Assembly: GCF_005048265.1 (NCBI RefSeq)
Contig: NZ_SUNH01000009.1
Location: forward strand, 1-64,000
Length of the DNA stretch: 64,000 nucleotides
DNA from: Paracoccus hibiscisoli
Lineage (GTDB): Bacteria; Pseudomonadota; Alphaproteobacteria; Rhodobacterales; Rhodobacteraceae
Reading direction: 5' to 3'
The position numbers were made by a program, and so were the translations under genes. The notes beneath the pieces are model-generated. The model saw nothing but the letters and a program-made list of their open reading frames with translations, did no database searches and was not told the DNA's origin. Positions 16,462 to 26,852 of this stretch are shown in pieces (the stretch's first letter is position 1; each line of letters starts with the position of its first letter).

Positions 16462-16534
16462 GCGCCCCGATGTAGGGGGTCGCGGGCCGCGCCGCAACCT
16501 TGTATCACGCGACCAAAGCCAACAGGGGTGGACC

Positions 16535-17374
16535 ATGAGCGATTTGCAGAACACCGATCAGCCGCAATTGCCGGGCGTTGTGGTGACCGGCGCGTCGGGG
16601 CGCATGGGGCAGATGCTGATCCGGCTGATCCTGGACAGCGCCGATCTGCGGCTGGTGGGCGCGCTGGACCGGCCCGGCCACGACTGGATCGGGCAGGATA
16701 TCGGCACGGCGATGGGGGCCGCACCCGTGGGCGTCACGGTCAGCGACGATGCGGTCGGTGCCATCGCGCAGGCGCAGGCGGTGATCGATTTCACCAGCCC
16801 TGATGCGACCGTTGCCTTTGCCGAACTGACCGCGCAGGCGCGCGCGGTTCATGTCATCGGCACCACCGGGCTGGAGCAGCGGCATCTGGACGCGCTGGCC
16901 GCCGCCGCGCGCCATGCGCCGATCATCCGCGCCGGCAACATGAGCCTGGGCGTGAACCTGCTGGTCGGCCTGACCCGCAAGGTCGCGGCCGCCCTGGGCA
17001 CCGAATGGGACATCGAGGTCGTCGAAAGCCATCACCGCCACAAGGTCGACGCGCCGTCCGGCACCGCGCTGATGCTGGGCCAGGCCGCGGCCGAGGGGCG
17101 GGGCGCCACACTGGACGACCTGCGCGTGCCCGCCCGCGAGGGCATCACCGGCGCCCGCGCGCCCGGCAGCATCGGGTTCGCCGCGATCCGGGGTGGCGAC
17201 GTGGTGGGCGAACATGATGTGATCTTTGCCGCCGAGGGCGAGCGCATCGTGCTGCGCCATCTGGCGACCGACCGCGCGATCTTTGCGCGCGGCGCGTTGC
17301 GCGCCGCGGTCTGGGGCCAGGACAAGGGCCCCGGCGAATACGACATGATGGACGTGCTGGGCCTTCAGGGCTGA
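16535..17374 (+). CDS. dapB: 4-hydroxy-tetrahydrodipicolinate reductase
   Basis: A 279-residue cytosolic enzyme of diaminopimelate/lysine synthesis, reducing hydroxy-tetrahydrodipicolinate with NAD(P)H. Nucleotide-binding [13 protein letters not shown] is near the N-terminus, with FTSPDATV, the family signature [20 protein letters not shown] (catalytic His pair and Lys) and [20 protein letters not shown]. The start at 16535 follows AGGGGTGG. The 3' end overlaps the convergent SH3-domain gene by 10 bases. Confidence 0.97.
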   Translation: MSDLQNTDQPQLPGVVVTGASGRMGQMLIRLILDSADLRLVGALDRPGHDWIGQDIGTAMGAAPVGVTVSDDAVGAIAQAQAVIDFTSPDATVAFAELTAQARAVHVIGTTGLEQRHLDALAAAARHAPIIRAGNMSLGVNLLVGLTRKVAAALGTEWDIEVVESHHRHKVDAPSGTALMLGQAAAEGRGATLDDLRVPAREGITGARAPGSIGFAAIRGGDVVGEHDVIFAAEGERIVLRHLATDRAIFARGALRAAVWGQDKGPGEYDMMDVLGLQG

Positions 17375-17961
17375 ACAGAGCAGCAGCCCGACAGCATCCG
17401 CGGGCTGTCGCCGTGGATCACCACCTGCGCGCGCAGCCCGAACAGGCGGTCCGACATCCCGTCATTGCATTCCTGCGGGGTGGCCATCAGGGTCACCCCC
17501 TCGGCCACCACGGCGCGGGTCGGGTCGCGGAACACCCCGGTGGACAGGACCGCCTGAATGGGGCGGATGTCGTCCTCCATATCGGGGCCGGTCAGCACCA
17601 GGGCGCCGTCCTGTGGCGCGGCACCCCAGAACGGCTCGGTGCCAAAGCACTGGAACCCGTCGGGCAGGCGGTCCTCCTCCCAGACATCGACGCGGTAATC
17701 CAGATAGCGGGCCGAGACCCAGCCCGACCCCTCGCCTGTGTTGACGCGCGCCCAGCCCTGGCGTTCCTGGACCACCTCGATGCGGGTGGCGTCGGGGGCC
17801 AGCGTGCCGATGATGGGGGCGCTGGCGTTCGGATCGGCGCGGATGTTCAGCACGTCGTCCGGGGCCACGCGGGCCACGTCGAACAGGGTGGGCAGGATGT
17901 ATTCCTGCGTGGCCATCGCCGGGGTGGCCGACAGCATCAGGACAAGGGCGGTGCGGATCAT
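17365..17961 (-). CDS. periplasmic SH3-domain protein with a COG3650-like C-terminal part
   Basis: A 198-residue exported protein with signal peptide (about residues 1-18, ending AMA). A bacterial SH3 domain (about 30-90) contains [18 protein letters not shown] and GWVSARYL. The second half begins with [12 protein letters not shown], resembling the COG3650 family of periplasmic proteins of unknown role, and ends in a cysteine-rich stretch (SGCCSVQP). AAAAGGAGG precedes the ATG at 17961. It is convergent with dapB. A role at the cell wall is inferred from the SH3 domain only. Confidence 0.82.
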   Translation of the reverse strand: MIRTALVLMLSATPAMATQEYILPTLFDVARVAPDDVLNIRADPNASAPIIGTLAPDATRIEVVQERQGWARVNTGEGSGWVSARYLDYRVDVWEEDRLPDGFQCFGTEPFWGAAPQDGALVLTGPDMEDDIRPIQAVLSTGVFRDPTRAVVAEGVTLMATPQECNDGMSDRLFGLRAQVVIHGDSPRMLSGCCSVQP

Positions 17962-18063
17962 GGGGCCTCCTTTTGGGGTCAGCCTAGCGCAGCGGGGGCC
18001 GCGCCGCATCACACGGTTTCGCGCCCTGTTCCCCCCGGCGCGCCGACCGGCTAGAACCGCCCC

Positions 18064-19440
18064 ATGAGCACGCGCCTGATCGCCACCGAGACCCTGACCG
18101 CCGCCCTGGCACGGATGCTGGCCGCCGACCTGTCGCCGCCTGCGACCCTGTTGCTGGACGGCCCTGTGGGCGCGGGCAAGACGCATTTCGCCCGCGCCTT
18201 CATCCGCGCCCGTCAGGGCGATCTGGCCGAGGACGTGCCCAGCCCGACCTTTACCCTGGTCCAGACCTATGACGACCCGATGGGCACGCAGATCTGGCAC
18301 GCCGACCTCTATCGCCTGACCGACCCGTCCGAACTGACCGAGCTGGGCCTGGACGAGGCGATGGATGACGCGATCTGCCTGATCGAATGGCCTGACCGGC
18401 TGGACGTGGTGCCGCCCGGCGCGCGGACCATCGCGCTGCTGCCCCAGCCCGATCCGGACCTGCGCCTGATCGCGATGGATTTCCCCGGCGCCGACCGTCT
18501 GGCCGCGCGGGCCGCATTCGTCGTGGCGGCGGGGCATGGTGATGCGCGGGTGCTGCCGCTGGCGGGCGACGCCTCGGCCCGGCGGTATTACCGCCTGCCG
18601 GGGGTGGGGGTGCTGATGGACGATCCATCGGGGTCCGTCGCGCCGTTCCTGGCGATGACCGACTGGCTGCGCGGCCACGGTTTCGGTGCGCCCGCCGTGC
18701 TGGCGCGCGATGTTGCGCAGGGGTTCCTGCTGCTGGAGGATCTGGGCGACGATCTGGTCGCCCGCGTGCTGGCCGACAGGCCCGATCTGGCGCAGCAGAT
18801 CCACGACCGCATCACCGATCTGCTGGTGGCGCTGCACCGCCTGCCGGTCCCCGGTTTCGTCGCGCCCCTGGACGGCCCGGCGATGGGCGATCTGGCGGTG
18901 CTGTTCACCGACTATTATCCGGGGGCCGACCTGCCCGGCCTGCCCGCGCTGATCGCCGACCTGCATGACGCGCTGTGCCGCGACCAGCCCCCGGCGATCA
19001 GCCTGCGCGATTTCCATGCCGAGAATCTGGTCTGGCGCGGTGACGCCCCCCTGGGCCTGCTGGACTATCAGGACGCGGTCGCGGCCCATCCGGCCTATGA
19101 TCTGGTCTCAAGCCTGCAGGATGCCCGCCGTGACGTGGACCCCGCCGTGGAGCAGGCCCAGATCGCCCGCTATCTGGCCGCGACCGGCGCGGAGGAGGCC
19201 GCGTTCCGCGCCGCCTATGCGCTGATCGGGGCACAGCGGGCGCTGCGCATCCTGGGCGTGTTCGTGCGGCTGGCGGTGCGGGACGGCAAGCCGCGCTATC
19301 TGGCCTTCATGCCGCGGGTCTGGGCGCATCTGCAGCGCAATCTGACCCATCCGGCGCTGGCGCCCCTGCGCGACGCGCTGTCGGGCGTGCCGGCACCCGA
19401 CGCCGCCCTGCGGGAAAGGATCGCGCCATGCCGCCCCTGA
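18064..19440 (+). CDS. bifunctional TsaE ATPase / AmgK-like aminoglycoside-phosphotransferase-fold kinase
   Basis: A 458-residue fusion. Residues 1-150 are TsaE, the ATPase partner of TsaB/TsaD in threonylcarbamoyl-A37 tRNA modification: Walker A GPVGAGKT (33-40), SPTFTLVQTY, HADLYRL and IEWPDRL. Residues 160-458 are a phosphotransferase domain: GDASARRYYRL, LLLEDLGDDL, the catalytic-loop variant LRDFHAENLVW near residue 318, and LLDYQDA. The second half resembles AmgK, which phosphorylates MurNAc/GlcNAc at the anomeric carbon in murein recycling. The next gene is MurU-like, which supports this. The fusion is known in Rhodobacteraceae. It overlaps murU by 13 bases. Confidence 0.9.
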   Translation: MSTRLIATETLTAALARMLAADLSPPATLLLDGPVGAGKTHFARAFIRARQGDLAEDVPSPTFTLVQTYDDPMGTQIWHADLYRLTDPSELTELGLDEAMDDAICLIEWPDRLDVVPPGARTIALLPQPDPDLRLIAMDFPGADRLAARAAFVVAAGHGDARVLPLAGDASARRYYRLPGVGVLMDDPSGSVAPFLAMTDWLRGHGFGAPAVLARDVAQGFLLLEDLGDDLVARVLADRPDLAQQIHDRITDLLVALHRLPVPGFVAPLDGPAMGDLAVLFTDYYPGADLPGLPALIADLHDALCRDQPPAISLRDFHAENLVWRGDAPLGLLDYQDAVAAHPAYDLVSSLQDARRDVDPAVEQAQIARYLAATGAEEAAFRAAYALIGAQRALRILGVFVRLAVRDGKPRYLAFMPRVWAHLQRNLTHPALAPLRDALSGVPAPDAALRERIAPCRP

Positions 19441-20093
19441 TGATCTTTGCCGCCGGTCTGGGCACGCGGATGCGCCCGCTGACGAACGACCGGCCCAAGC
19501 CGCTGGTCCAGGTCGCGGGCCGCAGCCTGCTGGACCGCGCGCTGGATCTGGGCCGCGACGCGGGGGCCGCGCCCATCGTGGTCAACACCCATTACTTGGG
19601 CGCCCAGATCGAGCGGCACCTAGAGGGGCAGGACGTGGCCATCAGCCCGGAACCGGGCCTGATCCTGGACACCGGCGGCGGGTTGCGTCAGGCGCTGCCT
19701 CTGCTGGGGCGGGGACCGGTGATGACGCTGAACCCCGACGTGGTCTGGACGGGGCCGAACGTGCTGTCGGCGCTGGCTGCGGGTTGGGACGACCGGATGG
19801 ACGCGCTGCTGGCGCTGGTGCCGCTGGATCGCGCCACGGGGCGGCAGGGCGCGGGCGATTTCAGCCTGACCGAGGGCCGCCTGACGCGGCAGGGCGATCA
19901 CGTCTATGCGGGCGCGCAGATCATCCGCACCGACCGGTTGGCGGACATCCCGGACCGGGTCTTTTCGCTGAACCGCCTGTGGGACCTGATGATCGCGGAT
20001 GGTCGCGCCTATGGCATGGTCCATCCGGGGGGCTGGTGCGACGTGGGCTATCCGGCCGCGATCCCCCTGGCCGAGGCGCTGCTGGATGGCTGA
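19428..20093 (+). CDS. murU: nucleotidyltransferase, MurU-like (MurNAc-1-phosphate uridylyltransferase)
   Basis: A 221-residue nucleotidyltransferase-fold enzyme. The N-terminal signature is MIFAAGLGTRMRPLTNDRPK, followed by KPLVQVAGRSLLDRAL. Mid-protein LNPDVVWTG carries the metal-binding Asp region. Next to the AmgK-like kinase it would make UDP-MurNAc from recycled MurNAc-1-P, bypassing fosfomycin-sensitive de novo synthesis. The symbol is by family and context, not by direct proof; GlcNAc-1-P or hexose-1-P are alternatives. It overlaps the fusion gene by 13 bases and addB by 8. Confidence 0.8.
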   Translation: MPPLMIFAAGLGTRMRPLTNDRPKPLVQVAGRSLLDRALDLGRDAGAAPIVVNTHYLGAQIERHLEGQDVAISPEPGLILDTGGGLRQALPLLGRGPVMTLNPDVVWTGPNVLSALAAGWDDRMDALLALVPLDRATGRQGAGDFSLTEGRLTRQGDHVYAGAQIIRTDRLADIPDRVFSLNRLWDLMIADGRAYGMVHPGGWCDVGYPAAIPLAEALLDG

Positions 20094-23028
20094 GATGCAG
20101 GGCCTCTATGCCCTGCCGCCGGGCCTCGATTTCGCGGACTGCTTTGTCCAGGGGCTGTTGGAGCGTATGTCCGACCAGCCGTCCGAGGCGCTGGCCCGCG
20201 TCACCATCCTGACCAATGCCGCGACGACGATGGGCGCGCTGCGCCGGGCGTTTGACCGGGCCGGGCCGTTGCTGCTGCCGCAGATCCGCTCGATCACGGG
20301 GGTCGATCCGGGGCCGCTGGTCATGCCCGACCCGCCGGTCCCGCCCTTGGCGCGGCGGCTGCAGCTGGCCCGCCTGATCGCGCAGATGCTGGCGCTGCGC
20401 CCCGATCTGGGGGCGGGGCATTCGATCCCGGTGCTGGCGCAGTCCCTGTCCCAGCTGATGGTCGAGATGCAGACCGAAGGCCGCGACCTGTCCGACCTTG
20501 AGGCGATCGACACCGGCGATCATGCGCGGCACTGGCAGAACGCGCTGGCGTTTCTGCGCATCGCCGCGCAGTTCCACCTGGGCGATCCGTCCCAGGACCG
20601 CCCCGCCCGCCAGCGCGCCGCATCCGAGGCCGCCGCCCGCGATTGGCCCCAGGGCATCGGCCTGCCGCCGGGGCCGGTGATCGTTGCGGGTTCGACCGGC
20701 TCGCACGGGGCCACGCGCCTCTACATGCAGGCGGTGGCGGCGCTGCCCAACGGCGCGGTCGTCCTGCCCGGCTTTGATTTCGACCAGCCGCCCCCGGTCT
20801 GGGACGGGCTGGAGCGCGCCGACGACCACCCGCAGGCGCGGTTCGCGCCGCTGATCGCCGCGGCGGGCTATCCCCGGCGCTGGACGCAGGCGCAGCCGCC
20901 GTCCGCCGCGCGCAACCGGCTGGTGTCGCTGGCGCTGCGCCCCGCGCCCGTCACCGACCAGTGGATCGCCGAAGGCCCCGCCCTGCCCGATCTGGTCGCG
21001 GCCACCGCCGATCTGACCCTGATCGAGGCCGACCAGCCCGGCCAGGAGGCCGAGACCATCGCCCTGATCATGCGCGACGCCGCCGAACGGGGCGACCTGA
21101 TCACGCTGATCGCCGCTGATAGCGGGCTGATCCGCCGCGTGACGGCGGCGCTGGACCGCTGGCACATCCGGCCCGATGACAGCGCGGGCCGACCCCTGCC
21201 CCTGACCGCGCCGGGCCTGTTCCTGCGCCAGGTGGCGGCGCTGTTCGGCCAGCCGCTGACCATCGACCGGCTGCTGATCCTGCTGAAACATCCGCTGACC
21301 GCGACCGGATCGACCGCCATCGGCCGCAACCAGATGCTGCGCGAGACCCGAGAGCTGGAGTTGCAGCTGCGCCGCAACGGCCCGGCCTTTCCCGATGCGG
21401 ACACGCTGGCCGATTGGGCCACCAAGGGCGACGAGACGCGCAAGATCTGGGCCGAATGGCTGGCCGCGATGCTGGTGCGCATCACCGCCCTGGCCCGCGA
21501 CCGGGGGCCGCGCCCCCTGCCCGACCGGCTGTCGGACCTGATGGGGCTGGCGCAGGCTCTGGCGGCGGGTCCTGCGGGCGATGTCGACCAGTCGCGCCTG
21601 TGGCAGGACAAGGCGGGCCAGATGGCGCGCGCCGTGCTGAACCACCTGGCGGAACATGCGGGTCTTGGCCCCGATATCGGCCCCGGCGATTTCAGCGCCC
21701 TGCTGGTCACCGAATTGCAGGCCAAGGCCGTGCGCGAGGATGTGGCCGGCCATCACTGCCTGCGCATCCGCGGCCCGCGAGAGGCGCGGCTGTATGCCCA
21801 CGGCACGGTCATCCTGTCGGGCCTGAACGAGGGTGGCTGGCCGCAGCCTCTGTCCCCCGACCCGTGGCTGTCGCGCCAGATGCGCGCGGCGGCGGGCCTG
21901 CCGCTGCCCGAACGCCAGATCGGGCTGGCCGCGCATGACTTTCAGCAGGGCATCGCCGCTGAACGCGTCATCCTGACCCGCGCGAAACGCGATGCCGAGG
22001 CCGAGACGATCCCCTCGCGCTGGCTGAACCGGATGCTGAACCTGATGGGCGGCCTGCCCGACCGGGGCGGCCCGCAGGCGCTGGCCGCGATGCGGGCGCG
22101 CGGCGCGGAATGGCTGGCCCTGGCCGAGGCGGTGGCCCGCCCGCCCGCGCCGGTCGCGCCCGCACGGCGCCCCTCGCCCATCCCGCCTGCGCCGCTGTTC
22201 CCGGACCTGCCGGTGACGGATGTGTCGCTGCTGATCCGCGACCCCTATGCGGTCTATGCCAAACGCGTGCTGGGCCTGCGCCCGCTGCCGCCCCTGCGGC
22301 CGCAGCCCGACGCCTCGCTGCGCGGCCAGACCCTGCATGCCATCGTCGAGGCGCTGCTGAACAGCCGCCCCACCCCCGACACCCCGCCCGAGGTCCTCAA
22401 GGCGCGGTTCCTGGCGCTGACCGATCAGGTGCTGGCCGATGAGGTGCCCTGGCCCGCCGCCCGCGCCTTTTGGCAGGCGCGCATCGCGCGGATCGCCGAC
22501 CGCATCGTCACCGATGAGCTGGCCCGCCTGGCCGAAGGCACGCCGATGGTGGTCGAGAATCGCGGCAAGGTCGCCCTGCCCGGCATGGGCGTCACCCTGA
22601 CCGCCAAGCCCGACCGCATCGACCTGCTGACCGACAACCGGGTCGTGGTCTATGACTACAAATCCGGCACGCCCCCCACCGACGCCCAGCTGCGCCATTT
22701 CGACAAGCAGCTGATGCTTGAGGCCGCGATGGCGCGCCGCGGCGGGTTCGACGCGCTTGGCCCCGTCGATGTCGCGGGCCTGCGCTATATCCAGCTGGGC
22801 GGAGAGGGCCGGACCCACCTGCGCGAGCACAGCGACCAGATCGAGGGAGAGACCTGGGACGGCTTCATCCGCCTGCTGCGATCCTATGTCGACGGCGAGG
22901 CCGGGTTCACCGCCATGCGCGCCCCGCAAAGCACGTCCTATGCGGGCGATTACGACCATCTGGCGCGCTATGGCGAATGGGCGCTGACCGATGTGGCGGT
23001 TCCGCGAAAGGTCGGCGATCATGGATGA
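20086..23028 (+). CDS. addB: double-strand break repair protein AddB (alphaproteobacterial type)
   Basis: A 980-residue subunit of the AddAB helicase-nuclease that resects DNA ends for RecA recombination. The inactive helicase-like N-terminal two-thirds contain VIVAGSTGSHGATRLYM and LEADQPGQEAETIAL-type segments. The C-terminal RecB-family nuclease domain (about 730-980) has LRGQTLHAIVEALL, the metal-binding AKPDRIDLL and YDYKSGTPP, and QLMLEAAM. The start at 20086 overlaps the murU stop; an ATG three codons later is also possible. It overlaps addA by 8 bases, so the subunits are coupled. Confidence 0.93.
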   Translation: MAEMQGLYALPPGLDFADCFVQGLLERMSDQPSEALARVTILTNAATTMGALRRAFDRAGPLLLPQIRSITGVDPGPLVMPDPPVPPLARRLQLARLIAQMLALRPDLGAGHSIPVLAQSLSQLMVEMQTEGRDLSDLEAIDTGDHARHWQNALAFLRIAAQFHLGDPSQDRPARQRAASEAAARDWPQGIGLPPGPVIVAGSTGSHGATRLYMQAVAALPNGAVVLPGFDFDQPPPVWDGLERADDHPQARFAPLIAAAGYPRRWTQAQPPSAARNRLVSLALRPAPVTDQWIAEGPALPDLVAATADLTLIEADQPGQEAETIALIMRDAAERGDLITLIAADSGLIRRVTAALDRWHIRPDDSAGRPLPLTAPGLFLRQVAALFGQPLTIDRLLILLKHPLTATGSTAIGRNQMLRETRELELQLRRNGPAFPDADTLADWATKGDETRKIWAEWLAAMLVRITALARDRGPRPLPDRLSDLMGLAQALAAGPAGDVDQSRLWQDKAGQMARAVLNHLAEHAGLGPDIGPGDFSALLVTELQAKAVREDVAGHHCLRIRGPREARLYAHGTVILSGLNEGGWPQPLSPDPWLSRQMRAAAGLPLPERQIGLAAHDFQQGIAAERVILTRAKRDAEAETIPSRWLNRMLNLMGGLPDRGGPQALAAMRARGAEWLALAEAVARPPAPVAPARRPSPIPPAPLFPDLPVTDVSLLIRDPYAVYAKRVLGLRPLPPLRPQPDASLRGQTLHAIVEALLNSRPTPDTPPEVLKARFLALTDQVLADEVPWPAARAFWQARIARIADRIVTDELARLAEGTPMVVENRGKVALPGMGVTLTAKPDRIDLLTDNRVVVYDYKSGTPPTDAQLRHFDKQLMLEAAMARRGGFDALGPVDVAGLRYIQLGGEGRTHLREHSDQIEGETWDGFIRLLRSYVDGEAGFTAMRAPQSTSYAGDYDHLARYGEWALTDVAVPRKVGDHG

Positions 23029-26000
23029 GGCGACGCTGAACCAGACGCTGGCGGCGGACCCGCTGCGCTCGACCTGGCTGACGGCCAATGCGGGGTCGGG
23101 CAAGACGCGGGTGCTGACCGACCGGGTGGCGCGGCTGCTGCTGGCGGGGACGCCGCCGGAACGCATCCTGTGTCTGACCTACACCAAGGCCGCCGCGACC
23201 GAGATGCAGAACCGCCTGCTGGCCCGTCTGGGGCGGTGGGCGATGCTGTCGGAACCCGACCTGCGGTCCGAACTGGCGCAGCTGGGCGAGGGGGGCGACC
23301 CCGACCTGCCCGCCGCACGCCGCCTGTTCGCCCGCGCGATTGAGACGCCGGGCGGCCTCAAGGTCCAGACCATCCACAGCTTTTGCGCCGCCGTCCTGCG
23401 CCGCTTTCCGCTGGAGGCAGGGGTGCCGATGGGCTTTGCGGAGCTGGACGACCGCAGCGCGCGTGCCATGCGCGCCGAGATCATCGAGGAGATGGCCGAG
23501 GAATCCCACCCCGCCATCACCGATCTGACCCGCCTGCAGGGGGGCGACGATCTGGACGGGTTCCTGGCCGGGCTGTCGCTGGCCGATTATGCCGACGCCC
23601 CCGACCCGGCGGCGATCTGGGCAGCGCTGGACGTGGCCCCGGGCCTGACCCAGGACGGGCTCTTGTCGCAGGTCTTCACCGGGACGGATGCCGATCTGGC
23701 CGATGCGTTGATCCCGGTGCTGCGCGCGGGCAAATCCACCGATGCCAAGCTGGCCGAGGCGCTGGCGCAGGTCCGCTGGCGCGACCCTGGCATGGACGAC
23801 CTGTCCCGCCTGTTCGGCTGCCTTCTGTTCGGCGGCAGCGCCAAGGTGCCCTTTGGCGCCAAGATCGGTGCTCTGCCGACCAAGGACCTGCGCACCGGCC
23901 CCTGCGCCCCCTTCATGGACGATCTGGACGCCCTGATGGAGCGGGTGGAGCTGGCCCGCCCGCAGGCGCTGGCCCTGGCCGCGGCGGAGCGCACGCTGGC
24001 GCTGCACCGGTTCGGGCATGCCTTTGCCGTGCGGATGAACGCGGCCAAGGCGGCGCAGGGCTGGCTGGATTTCGACGACCTGATCGGCCGCACCGCCGAA
24101 TTGCTGGAGGAATCCAGCATGGCGCAATGGGTGCTGTGGCGGCTGGACGGCGGCATCGACCATATCCTTGTCGACGAGGCACAGGATACCAGCCCCGGTC
24201 AGTGGCGGGTGATCCGCCGCCTGACCGACGAATTCACCAGCGGCGCAGGCGCGCATGACCGGCCCCGCACCCTGTTCGTGGTGGGCGATCCGAAACAGTC
24301 GATCTATTCGTTCCAAGGCGCCGACATCACCGTGTTCGAGGCGATGCGCGACCGGTTCGCCGCCGATTTCGACGCCGCGCAGGCGCCCATGCAGCAACGC
24401 GGGCTGGCCCACAGCTTTCGGTCTTCGCCCGCGGTGCTGGCGCTGGTCGATGCGGTGTTTCAGGGAGAGGCCGCGCAGGGCCTGGGCGATCCGCCCCGCC
24501 ATGTGGCGTTCAAGGACGCCCTGCCCGGCCGCGTCGACATCTGGCCCGCCTTGCCCAAACCCGACAGGACCGACCCCGAGGACTGGACGCAGCCCGTCGA
24601 TGCGCCGTCCGAAAACGACGCGGACACCCAGCTGGCGCGCCATGTCGCGACCCAGATCCGCGCCATGCTGGGCACGCCCATTCTGGATGCGAAATCGGGC
24701 CAGCCGCGCCCGGTCCATGCGGGCGACATCCAGATTCTGGTGCAGCGGCGCGGCGCACTGTTCGCGGCGCTGATCGCGGAGCTGAAATCGGCGGGCCTGC
24801 CGGTCGCCGGGGCCGACCGCCTGCGCCTGGCCGGAGAGCTGGCCGTGCGCGACATCATCGCCACCCTGTCGGTCCTGGCCACGCCCGAGGATGACCTGTC
24901 GCTGGCCGCCGCCCTGCGGTCGCCGCTGTTCGGGCTGTCCGAGGATGACCTGTACCGCCTAGCGGCCGGGCGGGGGCGGCGGGAATACCTGTGGACGCGG
25001 CTGCGCGAATCGGCGCATCGCCCGGCCTACGAGGTGCTGTCCGATCTGGCCGACAATGCCGATTACCTGCGCCCGCACGACCTGATCGCGCGGCTGCTGA
25101 CCCGCCACGGGGGCCGCGCCGCCCTGCTGGCCCGGCTTGGCCCCGAGGCGGTGGACGGCATCGATGAGCTGATGTCCCAGGCCCTGGCCTATGAGCAGGT
25201 GGAGACCCCGTCCCTGACCGGCTTTCTGGTCTGGCTGGCCCAGGACGAGGTCGAGGTCAAACGCCAGCTGCCCGGCGGTGCGGGCGGGCTGATCCGGGTG
25301 ATGACGGTGCATGGCTCCAAGGGGTTGGAAAGCCCCATCGTGATCCTGCCCGAAACGCAGATGCGCCGCCCCAACAACCGCCAGCCTCTGGTGCGCCTGG
25401 ACGACATGCCGGTCTGGCGCGGCGCCGCGCCCGAACGCTGCGACGCGGTCGCGATGGCCGTGGCCGAATGGCAGCGGCGGCAGGAAAAGGAGCGGCGGCG
25501 CCTGCTGTATGTCGCCATGACGCGGGCGGAAAGCTGGCTGATCGTGGCGGCGGCCGGAGAGACGGGCGCGGGGCTGGACAGCTGGCACGCGATGGTCGCC
25601 GAGGGCGCGGGCCGCGCCGCCCTGACCCGCCACGATCTGGAGATCGAGGGCATCGGCACCGGGCTGCGCCTGTCCTGGGGCGACTGGCCGGGGCAGGCCG
25701 ATCGCCCTGCCCCGGTCGCGGCGGCGCCGGTGGCCGCGCCCGATTGGGCGCTGCGCCTGCCCCCGCCCGCGCCGGATTTCACGGCCCCCGTCACCGCCAG
25801 CGGCTTGGGCGGCGCCAAGGTGCTGGCCGCCGCGTCCGAGGGCGACCGCGACGCCGCCATGCTGCGCGGCACGCGCCTGCATCTGCTGCTGGAGCATCTG
25901 CCCGCCCATCCCGCCGCCGACTGGCCGGGCATCGCCCGTGCGATCCTGTCGGGGGCCGAGGGCGGCCTGCCCGACGCGCCCGATCTGGCCGATCTGCTGG

Positions 26001-26392
26001 ACGAGGCCCGCGCGGTCCTGTCGGCCCCTGCCCTGACCCAGGTGCTGCAGCCCGGCGCCGATGCGCAGATCCTGTCCGAGGTCGCGCTGACCGCGCCCAT
26101 CGCGGGGCTGGGGGTGCTGAACGGGGTGATCGACCGGCTGGTGGTCACCGATGCGCTGATCACGGCGGTCGATTACAAGACCAATGCCGATGTGCCCGCC
26201 ACGCCGGAGGCCGTGCCGGAGGGCATCCTGCGCCAGATGGCGGCCTATCGCGCGGCGCTGCGGGGCATCTGGCCGGACCGTCCGATCCGCATGGCGGTGC
26301 TGTGGACGGCCACGCGCAGCCTGACCGATCTGCCCGATCCGCTGCTGGATCGGGTGATGGCGGGGCTGATCCGGCAGGCCCCGGCCCCTTGA
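23021..26392 (+). CDS. addA: double-strand break repair helicase AddA
   Basis: A 1123-residue SF1A (UvrD-type) helicase and nuclease, the motor of AddAB. Helicase motifs in order: Walker [15 protein letters not shown] (22-29 core), [14 protein letters not shown] (Ia), [14 protein letters not shown] (II), [16 protein letters not shown] (III), [16 protein letters not shown] (V) and [10 protein letters not shown] (VI). The C-terminal nuclease motif [11 protein letters not shown] is present, so the nuclease looks intact. The ATG at 23021 follows GAAAGG and overlaps the addB stop by 8 bases. Confidence 0.95.
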   Translation: MDEATLNQTLAADPLRSTWLTANAGSGKTRVLTDRVARLLLAGTPPERILCLTYTKAAATEMQNRLLARLGRWAMLSEPDLRSELAQLGEGGDPDLPAARRLFARAIETPGGLKVQTIHSFCAAVLRRFPLEAGVPMGFAELDDRSARAMRAEIIEEMAEESHPAITDLTRLQGGDDLDGFLAGLSLADYADAPDPAAIWAALDVAPGLTQDGLLSQVFTGTDADLADALIPVLRAGKSTDAKLAEALAQVRWRDPGMDDLSRLFGCLLFGGSAKVPFGAKIGALPTKDLRTGPCAPFMDDLDALMERVELARPQALALAAAERTLALHRFGHAFAVRMNAAKAAQGWLDFDDLIGRTAELLEESSMAQWVLWRLDGGIDHILVDEAQDTSPGQWRVIRRLTDEFTSGAGAHDRPRTLFVVGDPKQSIYSFQGADITVFEAMRDRFAADFDAAQAPMQQRGLAHSFRSSPAVLALVDAVFQGEAAQGLGDPPRHVAFKDALPGRVDIWPALPKPDRTDPEDWTQPVDAPSENDADTQLARHVATQIRAMLGTPILDAKSGQPRPVHAGDIQILVQRRGALFAALIAELKSAGLPVAGADRLRLAGELAVRDIIATLSVLATPEDDLSLAAALRSPLFGLSEDDLYRLAAGRGRREYLWTRLRESAHRPAYEVLSDLADNADYLRPHDLIARLLTRHGGRAALLARLGPEAVDGIDELMSQALAYEQVETPSLTGFLVWLAQDEVEVKRQLPGGAGGLIRVMTVHGSKGLESPIVILPETQMRRPNNRQPLVRLDDMPVWRGAAPERCDAVAMAVAEWQRRQEKERRRLLYVAMTRAESWLIVAAAGETGAGLDSWHAMVAEGAGRAALTRHDLEIEGIGTGLRLSWGDWPGQADRPAPVAAAPVAAPDWALRLPPPAPDFTAPVTASGLGGAKVLAAASEGDRDAAMLRGTRLHLLLEHLPAHPAADWPGIARAILSGAEGGLPDAPDLADLLDEARAVLSAPALTQVLQPGADAQILSEVALTAPIAGLGVLNGVIDRLVVTDALITAVDYKTNADVPATPEAVPEGILRQMAAYRAALRGIWPDRPIRMAVLWTATRSLTDLPDPLLDRVMAGLIRQAPAP

Positions 26393-26474
26393 CCAGACCC
26401 CCTGCCGCCCATACCTGTTGGATATAACCCGTCCTGCCGGTTCCGCCGGCCCATCCCCCCGAAGGAGCCAGACC

Positions 26475-26795
26475 ATGGCCACCGTGCATGTGAACGACGC
26501 TGAATTCGACGCCGAAGTGCGTCAGGCCGACACCCCCGTGATCGTCGATTTCTGGGCCGAATGGTGCGGCCCCTGCAAGCAGATCGGCCCCGCCTTGGAA
26601 GAGCTGTCCGACGAATACGCAGGCCGCGTCAAGATCGTGAAGATCAACGTCGATGAGAACCCCGAACAGGCCGCCGCCCTGGGCGTGCGCGGCATCCCCG
26701 CGCTGTTCATGTTCAAGGGCGGAGAGGTCGTGTCGAACCGCATGGGCGCCGCCCCCAAGGCCGCACTGAAAAGCTGGATCGACGAATCCGTCTGA
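26475..26795 (+). CDS. trxA: thioredoxin
   Basis: A 106-residue cytosolic thioredoxin with active site W-C31-G-P-C34-K in [14 protein letters not shown] and the cis-proline segment [14 protein letters not shown]. It reduces disulfides of ribonucleotide reductase, methionine sulfoxide reductase and others. GAAGGAG lies 8 bases before the ATG. A strong hairpin terminator follows 18 bases after the stop, ending the tsaE-to-trxA run. Confidence 0.97.
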   Translation: MATVHVNDAEFDAEVRQADTPVIVDFWAEWCGPCKQIGPALEELSDEYAGRVKIVKINVDENPEQAAALGVRGIPALFMFKGGEVVSNRMGAAPKAALKSWIDESV

Positions 26796-26813
26796 TCGCT
26801 TGGCGATGACAGG

Positions 26814-26852
26814 AAAGGCGGCGGCCCCTCAGACGGGCCAGCCGCCTTTTTT
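26814..26852 (+). terminator. strong intrinsic terminator of trxA, overlapping the convergent gene end
   Basis: AAAGGCGGC-GGCCC pairs with GGGCC-(A)-GCCGCCTTT, giving a stem of about 14 bp with loop CTCAGAC followed by TTT. The stop codon of the minus-strand gene (26829-26831) lies in the loop region, so the hairpin is also encoded in the last codons of that gene. Confidence 0.88.

Noticed and set aside
19921-23166. 1081-codon open frame on the minus strand opposite murU/addB
   Set aside because: Antisense shadow of high-GC genes. The product is low-complexity Gly/Arg/Gln-rich and lacks any recognisable domain, while the plus strand has a complete AddB.
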